Source of the DNA: Taklimakanibacter albus
GTDB lineage: Bacteria; Pseudomonadota; Alphaproteobacteria; Rhizobiales; Aestuariivirgaceae
Reading direction: 5' to 3'
NCBI RefSeq assembly: GCF_016595235.1
Contig: NZ_JAENHL010000003.1
Coordinates: 186,001 to 250,000 of the forward strand
Length of the DNA stretch: 64,000 nt
The notes under the pieces are model-generated. The model had not been told where the DNA came from. It did not search any database and saw only the letters and a list, made by a program, of their open reading frames with translations. Below, one piece after another: positions 16,456-24,380 of the stretch. The first letter of the stretch is position 1. Each line of letters begins with the position of its first letter. Made by a program: the position numbers and the translations under genes.

Positions 16456-16916
16456 TCGCCCAAATTGCCAAACGCATCGCCTTTGTCGTGCTCGGCTATT
16501 TCGTGGCGCTCGCGGCCGGCGCTGCAGCCTTTCCGGGGCTGCTCGCGATCATCAGCGCCTTCTACCCCGACAGCCAGCTCTGGCAGATGATGGGCTTCGC
16601 GCCTTTGGCGCTGCTGATAGCACCCATCATCTTCTTCTACGTCATGTGGATCGTGATGATCCTGACCTTCATCCCGGCAGCGATCCTCAACGGGCTCACC
16701 GAGATCTTCGCCTGGCGCGCGCTCTGGCTGCATCTCCTCGTCGCCATGGCACTCGCCGTCGGCGCCGGCCTGCTGCTGGTGCCCGACTGGTTCCTGGATA
16801 TGAATCCCGACCGCTGGCTCATCACGCTGGCGATCCTTTTGTCGGCTCTGCTCGCCGGCCTCGTCTATTGGGCGATCGCCGGGCAGCGCGCCGGCTTCCG
16901 TCAGGCCGACGCGTAA
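16452..16916 (+). CDS. Small polytopic membrane protein, tandem paralogue 2
   Basis: 154 residues, four predicted membrane helices, coupled to the preceding paralogue through an ATGA overlap. Shared blocks lie at the N terminus, around TEIFAWRALWLHLL and at the C terminus; the central loops differ. Unlike the first copy, its codon use matches the surrounding chromosome. It ends directly next to the convergent DsbA-like isomerase gene (TAA and TTA adjacent). Function unknown; between rlmN and argG such membrane proteins occur in related genomes. Confidence 0.72.
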   Translation: MIAQIAKRIAFVVLGYFVALAAGAAAFPGLLAIISAFYPDSQLWQMMGFAPLALLIAPIIFFYVMWIVMILTFIPAAILNGLTEIFAWRALWLHLLVAMALAVGAGLLLVPDWFLDMNPDRWLITLAILLSALLAGLVYWAIAGQRAGFRQADA

Positions 16917-17546
16917 TTACAGGTCCTCCGCCCGGCCTGCCACCCAGTCGAATGCTGCGTCCAGCCGGTCATTGCCCCAGAAGAGCTCGCCATCGGCGGT
17001 GACGAAGCTCGGGGCGCCGAAGAGCCCGAGCCGGATCGCCTCGTCGGTCTCCCGGCGCAGCCGCGATTTGACCCTGTCGGTACGGGCCGCCGCAAGGATG
17101 ACCCGGTCGTCGAGATCGAGGCTCCGCAAGATGCCGGCAAGCACCGCCTCGTCGTCGATGCGCCCGCCTCCGGCGAATTCGGCGAGTAAGACCCGGCGGG
17201 AAAATTCGGGCCGGTGGATGATCATCTGGTCGGTCCAGGCGACGCGGGCGGCGAGCAGGCTCGATTGCGGGAAGGGGGCGGGCTTGCGGAAGGCGAGCCC
17301 CTGGGCGACGCAAAGTCGTTCCAGGTCACGCCACATATAGCCGCCCTTGGCCGGAAACAGGTTGAAGGGCGAGCTGTCCCAGCCCTGCGCCTTGAAGATC
17401 GGCCCGAGCAGGAAGGGCCGCCAGACGATGTCCACTTTTCGTTCTCTGGCCAGGCCGTCGATCCGGAGTGCGGCCAGATAGGAGTAGGTGGAGGCGAATT
17501 CGTACCAGAAATCGAGTTTTGGACGCATTGTGTTTGGGCTGTCCAT
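16917..17546 (-). CDS. 2-hydroxychromene-2-carboxylate isomerase (DsbA/kappa-GST fold)
   Basis: 209 residues of the DSBA-like thioredoxin family (PF01323), closest to HCCA isomerase, which uses glutathione to isomerise 2-hydroxychromene-2-carboxylate in naphthalene breakdown. The family N terminus [15 protein letters not shown] carries the Ser in place of the DsbA Cys; the C-terminal [21 protein letters not shown] matches kappa GSTs. No naphthalene genes are nearby, so a general glutathione-dependent role is more likely. ATG codons at 17570, 17546 and 17528 are all possible; none has a good ribosome site. Divergent from argG with a short gap. Confidence 0.82.
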   Translation of the reverse strand: MDSPNTMRPKLDFWYEFASTYSYLAALRIDGLARERKVDIVWRPFLLGPIFKAQGWDSSPFNLFPAKGGYMWRDLERLCVAQGLAFRKPAPFPQSSLLAARVAWTDQMIIHRPEFSRRVLLAEFAGGGRIDDEAVLAGILRSLDLDDRVILAAARTDRVKSRLRRETDEAIRLGLFGAPSFVTADGELFWGNDRLDAAFDWVAGRAEDL

Positions 17547-17586
17547 CAGTATAGTGCCGGCGATTTTCACGGGAACGGATTACATC

Positions 17587-18810
17587 ATGTCCAAACGCGG
17601 CAGCGTCAAGAAGGTCGTGCTCGCTTATTCCGGCGGCCTCGACACCTCGATCATCCTCAAATGGCTGCAGACCGAATATGGCGCGGAGGTCGTGACCTTC
17701 ACCGCCGATCTGGGCCAAGGCGGCGAGATCGAGCCGGCGCGCGAAAAAGCGCAGCGGATGGGCATCAAGGAGATCTTCATCGAGGATGTGCGCGAAGAAT
17801 TCATCCGCGACTTCGTCTTCCCGATGTTCCGCGCCAATGCGCTTTATGAGGGCGTCTATCTGCTCGGCACCTCGATCGCCCGGCCGCTCATCGCCAAGCG
17901 CCTGATCGAGATCGCCAAGGAAACCGGCGCCGATGCCGTCGCCCATGGCGCCACCGGCAAGGGTAATGACCAGGTGCGCTTCGAGCTGACCGCCTATGCG
18001 CTCAACCCGGACATCAAGGTCATCGCGCCCTGGCGCGAATGGGAGTTCAAGAGCCGCACCGATCTCATCGACTTCGCCGAGAAGCACCAGATCCAGGTGA
18101 CCAAGGACAAACGCGGCGAGGCGCCGTTCTCGGTCGACGCCAATCTGCTGCACTCCTCCTCGGAAGGCAAAGTGCTGGAGGATCCGTGGGTCGAGCCGCC
18201 TCCTTACGTCTATCAGCGCACCATCTCGCCGGAAGAGGCGCCCGACAAGCCGACCGAAATCGAGATCGAGTTCAAGAAGGGCGATCCCATCGCGCTCAAT
18301 GGCAAAGCCATGTCGCCGGCGACGTTGTTTACCGCGCTCAACGATTTCGGCCGTGACAACGGCATCGGCCGGCTCGACCTGGTCGAGAACCGTTTCGTCG
18401 GCATGAAGTCGCGTGGCGTTTATGAAACGCCGGGCGGCACCATCCTGCATGTGGCGCATCGCGCGATCGAATCGATCACGCTCGATCGCGAGGCGGCGCA
18501 TCTCAAAGACAGCTTCATGCCGCGTTATGCCGAGCTCATCTATTACGGCTTCTGGTTCGCGCCCGAGCGCGAGATGCTGCAGGCGATGATCGATAAGAGC
18601 CAGGAGAATGTCGAAGGCGCGGTGAGGCTCAAGCTCTATAAGGGCAATGTCATCGTCACCGGACGTAAGTCTCCGAAGTCGCTCTACTCCAATGAGCTCG
18701 TCACTTTCGAAGACGATCGCGGCGCCTATGACCAGAAGGACGCGGCCGGCTTCATTCGCCTGAATGCGTTGCGACTGCGCACGCTGGCGGCGCGCAAGCG
18801 GCTGGGCTGA
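17587..18810 (+). CDS. argG: Argininosuccinate synthase
   Basis: Joins citrulline and aspartate with ATP to make argininosuccinate, the penultimate step of arginine synthesis. 407 residues. The N-terminal ATP-pyrophosphatase motif [30 protein letters not shown] and [13 protein letters not shown] are the family signatures. The upstream open frame to 17488 is ignored: the ATG at 17587 with GGAACGGA upstream gives the normal N terminus. A strong intrinsic terminator follows the stop. Confidence 0.97.
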   Translation: MSKRGSVKKVVLAYSGGLDTSIILKWLQTEYGAEVVTFTADLGQGGEIEPAREKAQRMGIKEIFIEDVREEFIRDFVFPMFRANALYEGVYLLGTSIARPLIAKRLIEIAKETGADAVAHGATGKGNDQVRFELTAYALNPDIKVIAPWREWEFKSRTDLIDFAEKHQIQVTKDKRGEAPFSVDANLLHSSSEGKVLEDPWVEPPPYVYQRTISPEEAPDKPTEIEIEFKKGDPIALNGKAMSPATLFTALNDFGRDNGIGRLDLVENRFVGMKSRGVYETPGGTILHVAHRAIESITLDREAAHLKDSFMPRYAELIYYGFWFAPEREMLQAMIDKSQENVEGAVRLKLYKGNVIVTGRKSPKSLYSNELVTFEDDRGAYDQKDAAGFIRLNALRLRTLAARKRLG

Positions 18811-18840
18811 GCGCTACCGCGCCGGTTACTTGCTTCCACA

Positions 18841-18898
18841 TTTCGGCTTAGCCGAAAGTCGCATGGCCGGGCCAAGCTGCCCGGCCATTGGCTTTTTT
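18841..18898 (+). terminator. Tandem hairpins ending the argG transcript
   Basis: First a perfect dyad TTTCGGCT-T-AGCCGAAA (18841-18857), then a ten-base stem ATGGCCGGGC (18863-18872) and GCCCGGCCAT (18879-18888) with a six-base loop, followed by TGGC and a run of six T (18893-18898). The second hairpin is a textbook rho-independent terminator. Confidence 0.85.
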
Positions 18899-18952
18899 GG
18901 CCCTAACCTGCGCGTCAGCTGAATACCCCTGGAAAGCCTGCGTCAGAGGGTG

Positions 18953-18982
18953 TTGACAACGCCTGTGCGACTGCACACTTAT
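18953..18982 (+). promoter_or_regulatory. Candidate sigma-70 promoter of the RND efflux operon
   Basis: A perfect -35 box TTGACA (18953-18958) is followed after 18 bases by ACTTAT (18977-18982) as a weak -10. It lies about 55 bases before the adaptor start, in the only non-coding stretch upstream of the operon. No regulator gene adjoins the operon. Confidence 0.4.
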
Positions 18983-19038
18983 CGATGTCCTGATTTTGCC
19001 ATAAGATCACCTCGCCTCGGCCTTTCTGGGACACACAT

Positions 19039-20193
19039 ATGCATATTCACGCCGCGCCTCTGACGCGCCTCGCCGTCGCCCTGTCATTCCTGTGGGCGGC
19101 CGCCGTCCCCGTTTTGGCCCAGACGCCACCGCCGCCAACCGTCACCGTGGCCAAGCCGCTCACCCGCGAAATCGTCGAGGATGACGAGTTCATCGGCCGC
19201 TTCGAGGCGGTGGACGAGGTCACGGTCCGGGCCCGGGTCGGGGGCTATCTCGACAAGGTGCATTTCCGGGACGGCTCGATCGTCAAGCAGGGCGACCTGC
19301 TGTTCACCATCGACCAGCGGCCCTTCCAGACCGCCCTCGACGAGGCCAAAGCGCGGCTCGACGTCGCCCAGACGCAGGTCACCTTCACCGAAAGCCAGTT
19401 CCGCCGGGCCGAAAAGCTCTCCGAAACGGGCAATATTCCGATCTCCACACTCGATGACCGGCGGCGTGAATATCTGGCGGCGCTCGCCGAAGTCCAAGGG
19501 GCCAAGGCCACGGTGCTGCGCGCCGAGCTCGATCTCGAATATACCGAAATCAAAGCGCCGCTCTCCGGGCGCATCGACCGCCGCCTCGTCTCGGTCGGCA
19601 ATCTGGTCCAAGCCGACCAGACGGCACTCACCACCGTCGTCTCGCTCGACCCGATCAATTTCTATTTCGACGTCGATGAGCGGCAGTTCCTGGCCTATGC
19701 CCGCGATGCACGGTCGCGCAATGCGAGCCTGCAGGAAGGGGCGGGCGGCATCGACGTCACCATCCGCCTGTCGGACGCCACCGAATCTCCGGTCGCCGGC
19801 AAGCTCGACTTCGCCGAGAACCGCATCGATCAAGCCACCGGCACGATGCGCATCCGCGCCCAGGTCCCCAATAAGGATTTCATCCTGCAGCCGGGCCTGT
19901 TCGGCCGCGTCAACATGCCGGGCTCGCTGCCCTATAAGGGCATCCTCGTCCCCGACGAGGCGATCGGCGCCGATCAGGACCGCCGCATCGTTTATGTGGT
20001 CGATGCCGAAAACAAGGTCGCCGCCAAGCCGATCCGCATCGGCCCGAAGAACTATGGCTATCGCGTCGTGCGCGAAGGGCTCACCGGCGATGAGACCATC
20101 ATCATCAACGGCCTGATGCGCGTGCGTCCTGGCGTCACCGTCAAGCCCGAGCTTGTCGTGCTGCCCGAGCAGGCGGGTGGAGCCGCCCAATGA
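19039..20193 (+). CDS. RND efflux periplasmic adaptor (membrane fusion protein)
   Basis: 384 residues, exported by a Sec signal (ends VPVLAQ) without a lipobox Cys, so it is anchored by the signal region or soluble rather than a lipoprotein like AcrA. The order barrel-sandwich hybrid, alpha-hairpin, beta-barrel is visible: RARVGGYLDKVHFRDGSIVKQGDLLFTID for the first lipoyl half, the helical hairpin with RAEKLSETGNIPISTLDD, then APLSGRIDRRLVSVGNLV and DRRIVYVVDAENKVAAKPI. It links the inner-membrane pump to an outer-membrane channel. Overlaps the pump gene by ATGA. No TolC-type gene is in the window. Confidence 0.92.
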   Translation: MHIHAAPLTRLAVALSFLWAAAVPVLAQTPPPPTVTVAKPLTREIVEDDEFIGRFEAVDEVTVRARVGGYLDKVHFRDGSIVKQGDLLFTIDQRPFQTALDEAKARLDVAQTQVTFTESQFRRAEKLSETGNIPISTLDDRRREYLAALAEVQGAKATVLRAELDLEYTEIKAPLSGRIDRRLVSVGNLVQADQTALTTVVSLDPINFYFDVDERQFLAYARDARSRNASLQEGAGGIDVTIRLSDATESPVAGKLDFAENRIDQATGTMRIRAQVPNKDFILQPGLFGRVNMPGSLPYKGILVPDEAIGADQDRRIVYVVDAENKVAAKPIRIGPKNYGYRVVREGLTGDETIIINGLMRVRPGVTVKPELVVLPEQAGGAAQ

Positions 20194-23100
20194 GATTTTC
20201 ACATTTCTTCGTCGACCGTCCGATCTTCGCGACGGTCCTGTCGCTCGTTCTCCTGATCGTCGGCGGCATCGCCTATACGCAACTGCCGATCGCGCAATAT
20301 CCCGAAATCGCACCGCCCACCATCGTGGTGCGCGCCAGCTATCCGGGCGCCGATGCCGATACCGTCGCCAAGACGGTCGCCACGCCGATCGAGCAGGAAA
20401 TCAACGGCGTCGAGGGCATGCTTTACATGTCCTCCTATTCGACCGCCGACGGCGCGATGACGCTGACCATCACCTTCAAGCTCGGCACCGATCTCGACCA
20501 GGCGCAGGTGCTGGTGCAGAACCGCGTGTCGATCGCCGAGCCCAGATTGCCGGAAGAAGTGCGCCGCCTCGGCGTCGTCACCGCCAAAAGCTCGCCCGAC
20601 CTGATGATGGTCGTGCATATGCTCTCGCCCGACGAGACCTATGACCAGCTCTATGTCTCGAACTATGCCCGCTCCAGGGTGCGCGACGTGCTCCTTCGCC
20701 TCGACGGCGTCGGCGACCTCATCATCTTCGGCGAGCGCGAATATTCGCTGCGCATCTGGCTCGATCCCGACAAGCTCACCGCCTATGGCATGACTGCGGC
20801 CGACGTCGTCCAGGCGCTGCGCGAGCAGAATGTGCAGGTCTCGGGTGGCTCGATCGGGGCACCGCCCAATCCGGGCGACAATGCCTTCCAATATACGGTG
20901 ACGACGCAGGGCCGTTTCGAGGATGCCCGCCAGTTCCGCTACATCATCGTCAAGTCGACCGACGCTGGCCGTCTGATCGAGCTGCAGGACGTGGCGCGCA
21001 TCGAGCTCGGCGCCAAGGACTATGTCACCAATTCCTATCTGAGCGGTAAGCCTGCGGTGGCGCTCGGCATCTTCCAGCGCCCCGGCACCAATGCGCTCGC
21101 CTCGGCGGATGAGATCATGGCGACGATGGAGCGGCTCAAGGCCGACTTCCCGCCCGGCCTCGCTTATCAGATCGTCTACAACCCGACCGAATTCATCTCG
21201 GAATCGATCGACGAGGTCTACAAGACGATCATCGAGGCGGCCATCCTGGTCGTCATCGTCGTGCTCGTCTTCCTGCAGTCCTGGCGCACCGCCATCGTGC
21301 CGATCGTCGCCATCCCGGTGTCGCTCATCGGCACCTTCGCCGTGCTCTATGCCTTCGGCTTCTCGCTCAATATGCTGACCTTGTTCGGCCTGGTGCTCGC
21401 CATCGGCATCGTGGTCGACGACGCCATCGTGGTCGTCGAGAATGTCGAGCGTAATATCGGGCTCGGATTCGATCCGGCGACGGCGGCGCACCGAACCATG
21501 AACGAGGTGGGCGCGGCGGTCATCGCCATCTCGCTCGTCCTCATCGCGGTCTTCGTGCCGACCGCCTTCATCCCCGGCATTTCAGGCCAGTTCTATCTGC
21601 AATTCGCCATCACCATCGCGGTGGCGACGGTGATCTCGGCGATCAACTCGCTGACCTTGTCGCCGGCACTCGCCGCGCTTCTGTTCCGGCCGCACAGCCA
21701 CACCCAGCCGCGTTTCATCGTGACGCGCTGGATCAATGCCGCGGCCAATGGCTTTAACCGCGGCTTCGACTGGGTGTCGGAGCTCTATGGCAAGATCGTG
21801 CGTTTCCTGGTCGGCAAATGGCTGGCGCTCATCGGCATGCTGGCGATCTTCGCCGGCCTCATGGTGGCGACGGTCTATGCCTTGCAGACGACGCCGCGCG
21901 GCTTCATTCCGACCATGGATCAGGGCTATGCCATCGTGGTGGTCCAGCTGCCGGAAGGCGCCTCGCTGGCGCGCACCGACCAGGTGATCCAGCGTGCCTC
22001 GAAGATCATCGCCACGACGCCCGGCGTCACCGATGCGGTCGCCTTTGCCGGCTTCTCGGGCGCCACCTTCACCAACGCGTCGAATTCGGGCGTCGTCTTC
22101 GCACGCTTTGATTCCTTCGAGAACCGCCTGAAGGAAGGTCATAACGCCAATGCCATCATCGGCGCCCTCTATGGCCGCCTGCAGGAGATCCAGGAGGCCT
22201 TCATCATCGCCGTGCCGCCGCCGCCGATTCGCGGCATCGGCAATTCCGGCGGCTTCAAGATCCAGCTGCAGGAGCGCGACAGCGCCGATGTGCGCCGTGT
22301 CCTGGGGCTCGCTTACGGCATGATGCAGCAGGCGAACCAGACGCCCGGCCTCACCGGTGTCTATACGACCTTCTCGGCGTCGAGCCCGCAGCTCTTCCTC
22401 GAGATCGACCGCGACAAGGCCCGCATGCTGAATGTGCCGATCCCCAATATCTTCGACACGCTGTCGATCAATCTCGGCACTTCCTATGTGAACGACTTCA
22501 ACGCCTTCGGCCGCGTCTATCAGGTGCGCGCCCAGGCCGATCAGGCGCATAGGCTCGAGCGTGACGACATATTGCGGCTCAAGGTGCGCTCGGCGACCGG
22601 GGCATTGGTGCCGATGGGCACGCTCGTCGCCATTCGCGATGTGACCGGCCCCTCGCTTATCCAGCGCTACAATATGTATGTGTCGGTGCCGCTGCAGGGC
22701 AATGCCGCGCCCGGTGTGTCGACCACGACCGCGCTGGATCTGATGGAGGGCCTCGCCGCCAAGACGCTGCCGCAAGGCACCTCCTTCGAGTGGACGGAGC
22801 TGTCGCTGCAGGAACGCCAGACCGGCAATACCGCCATCTTCATCTTCGGCCTGTCGGTGCTGTTCGTCTTCCTGGCGCTGGCAGCGCAATATGAAAGCTG
22901 GGTGCTGCCTTTCGCCATCATCCTGATCGTACCGTTGAGCATCCTGGCGGCACTGGTCGGTGTCAACTTGCGCGGCCTCGACAACAACATCCTGACCCAG
23001 ATCGGCCTCATCGTGCTCATCGGCCTCGCCGCCAAGAACGCGATCCTGATCGTCGAATTCGCGCGCCAGGCGGAAGAACGCGGGGCGAATGCGGTCGATG

Positions 23101-23375
23101 CGGTGGTCGAGGCATGTCGCCTGCGCCTGCGGCCGATCCTGATGACGGCCTTCGCCTTCATCCTCGGCGTCGTGCCCTTGATGCTGGCGACCGGCCCGGG
23201 TGCCGAGATGCGTGAATCGCTCGGCACCGCGGTGTTCTCCGGCATGCTCGGCGTCACCTTCTTCGGCCTGTTCCTCACCCCCGTCTTCTTCGTGGCGCTG
23301 CGCAAGGTCTTCCCCTATCGCGTCGCCTCGCGGCCGACCTATTCCGAAGCGGTTGCGACCGACAATAAGATTTAG
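20190..23375 (+). CDS. RND multidrug efflux pump, HAE1 family
   Basis: 1061-residue proton-driven inner membrane pump of the AcrB/MexB type. It has twelve membrane helices and two large periplasmic loops; N terminus FFVDRPIFATVLSLVLLIVGG is the family signature. The paired proton-relay Asp residues are in IVVDDAIVVVENVERN at about residues 409-410, and the relay Lys is in GLAAKNAILIVEFA. Probably expels hydrophobic drugs, detergents or plant compounds. Translationally coupled to the adaptor. A ten-base hairpin follows the stop. The pairing with an outer-membrane channel encoded elsewhere is inferred. Confidence 0.95.
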   Translation: MRFSHFFVDRPIFATVLSLVLLIVGGIAYTQLPIAQYPEIAPPTIVVRASYPGADADTVAKTVATPIEQEINGVEGMLYMSSYSTADGAMTLTITFKLGTDLDQAQVLVQNRVSIAEPRLPEEVRRLGVVTAKSSPDLMMVVHMLSPDETYDQLYVSNYARSRVRDVLLRLDGVGDLIIFGEREYSLRIWLDPDKLTAYGMTAADVVQALREQNVQVSGGSIGAPPNPGDNAFQYTVTTQGRFEDARQFRYIIVKSTDAGRLIELQDVARIELGAKDYVTNSYLSGKPAVALGIFQRPGTNALASADEIMATMERLKADFPPGLAYQIVYNPTEFISESIDEVYKTIIEAAILVVIVVLVFLQSWRTAIVPIVAIPVSLIGTFAVLYAFGFSLNMLTLFGLVLAIGIVVDDAIVVVENVERNIGLGFDPATAAHRTMNEVGAAVIAISLVLIAVFVPTAFIPGISGQFYLQFAITIAVATVISAINSLTLSPALAALLFRPHSHTQPRFIVTRWINAAANGFNRGFDWVSELYGKIVRFLVGKWLALIGMLAIFAGLMVATVYALQTTPRGFIPTMDQGYAIVVVQLPEGASLARTDQVIQRASKIIATTPGVTDAVAFAGFSGATFTNASNSGVVFARFDSFENRLKEGHNANAIIGALYGRLQEIQEAFIIAVPPPPIRGIGNSGGFKIQLQERDSADVRRVLGLAYGMMQQANQTPGLTGVYTTFSASSPQLFLEIDRDKARMLNVPIPNIFDTLSINLGTSYVNDFNAFGRVYQVRAQADQAHRLERDDILRLKVRSATGALVPMGTLVAIRDVTGPSLIQRYNMYVSVPLQGNAAPGVSTTTALDLMEGLAAKTLPQGTSFEWTELSLQERQTGNTAIFIFGLSVLFVFLALAAQYESWVLPFAIILIVPLSILAALVGVNLRGLDNNILTQIGLIVLIGLAAKNAILIVEFARQAEERGANAVDAVVEACRLRLRPILMTAFAFILGVVPLMLATGPGAEMRESLGTAVFSGMLGVTFFGLFLTPVFFVALRKVFPYRVASRPTYSEAVATDNKI

Positions 23376-23415
23376 GCGGACTTCTCGGACAAAGCGAAGC
23401 ATGGCACATTGACAT

Positions 23416-23446
23416 CAGCCCGGAAGGCTTTCGGCTTTCCGGGCTG
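23416..23446 (+). terminator. Hairpin after the RND operon
   Basis: CAGCCCGGAA (23416-23425) and TTCCGGGCTG (23437-23446) form a perfect ten-base stem with an eleven-base loop. The following sequence is AAACTTTGAG, not a T run, so it may attenuate or protect the mRNA end rather than terminate fully. It lies just before the ribosome-binding site of the amidohydrolase gene. Confidence 0.5.
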
Positions 23447-23474
23447 AAACTTTGAGAGAGGGAGGACGTGCCGC

Positions 23475-24380
23475 ATGTATGATGGACCGGTCATCGATCC
23501 GCATCACCATTTGTGGGATTACGGCATGGGCAAGCATCGCTGGCTCATGCCCGTCGAGGGCGCGGTCGAGGCGCTGGGCGGACTGGAGCCGTTGCGGCGC
23601 AATTATCTGGTCGCCGACTACCTCAAGGATTCCGCCGGCCACAACGTCGTCGGCACCGTCCATATCGAGGCGCTCTGGCAGGAAGACGATGCGATCGGCG
23701 AGACCTTGTGGCTCGAGGGCCTCGACAAATCACAAGGCGTGGCTCTGCGTTATGTGGCGCGGGCGCCGCTCGGCACGCCGGAAGCGCGCGACGTCATCGC
23801 CAGGCAGGCGGCGGTCAAACGCGTCGTCGGCTTGAGGGGCATATTGAGCCATCATCCGACACAGCCGCAGAAGAGCTTCATCAAGCGGGCCGATCTCGGC
23901 TACGACGAGGACTGGCGGCGCGATGTCGGGCTTCTCGGCGAGGCGGGCCTGCATCTCGAATTGATGGCCTATCCCTATCAGGCGCAGGCCGTGTTCGACA
24001 TCGCGCAGGCCTTTCCCAAACTGCAGATCATCGTCAATCACTGCGCCAGCCCGATCGACCGCGACGAAGCCGGCATGCGGCGCTGGCGCGACGGCCTCGC
24101 GCTCATGGCGTCGCGCCCGAATATCGCACTGAAAATCTCCAATCCCGGCGCCTATGACCCACAATGGACGCCGCAAAGCATCCAGGCCGTGGTGCGGGAT
24201 TGTCTCAAGGCCTTCGGCACTGAGCGCGCGATGTTCGGCACGGATTTCCCGGTCGCCGATCTGCAGATGTCATTCTCGGAGATCTACACGAACTTCAAGC
24301 AGGCGGTAGCGCATCTGCTGACGCCTGAGCAGCGAGCTTTGTTCCATGACAATGCGCGCCGCTTCTATCGCTTCGACTAG
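23475..24380 (+). CDS. TIM-barrel amidohydrolase (Amidohydro_2 family)
   Basis: 301 residues of the metal-dependent amidohydrolase-2 family (PF04909; COG3618). The metal-binding H-x-H motif is in IDPHHHLWD at the N terminus; IIVNHCASP carries the barrel His and FGTDFPVADLQM the catalytic Asp. Relatives are lactonases and decarboxylases such as L-fuconolactonase or 2-pyrone-4,6-dicarboxylate hydrolase; the exact substrate is not readable. GGGAGG is well placed before the ATG. Its stop overlaps that of the convergent kinase-lyase gene in CTAG. It may belong to the amine catabolic region that follows. Confidence 0.85.
   Translation: MYDGPVIDPHHHLWDYGMGKHRWLMPVEGAVEALGGLEPLRRNYLVADYLKDSAGHNVVGTVHIEALWQEDDAIGETLWLEGLDKSQGVALRYVARAPLGTPEARDVIARQAAVKRVVGLRGILSHHPTQPQKSFIKRADLGYDEDWRRDVGLLGEAGLHLELMAYPYQAQAVFDIAQAFPKLQIIVNHCASPIDRDEAGMRRWRDGLALMASRPNIALKISNPGAYDPQWTPQSIQAVVRDCLKAFGTERAMFGTDFPVADLQMSFSEIYTNFKQAVAHLLTPEQRALFHDNARRFYRFD

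Noticed and set aside
16917-17546. Naphthalene degradation role for the isomerase
   Set aside because: No other naphthalene genes are near; DsbA/kappa-GST proteins of this type have broader roles.
17488-17586. N-terminal extension of argG
   Set aside because: The ArgG family begins at the ATG at 17587, which has a better ribosome site; the extension overlaps the divergent gene.
21582-23402. A 606-codon minus-strand open frame opposite the RND pump gene
   Set aside because: His/Arg/Asp/Gly-rich antisense translation of a well-conserved RND transporter, no ribosome site or domain.
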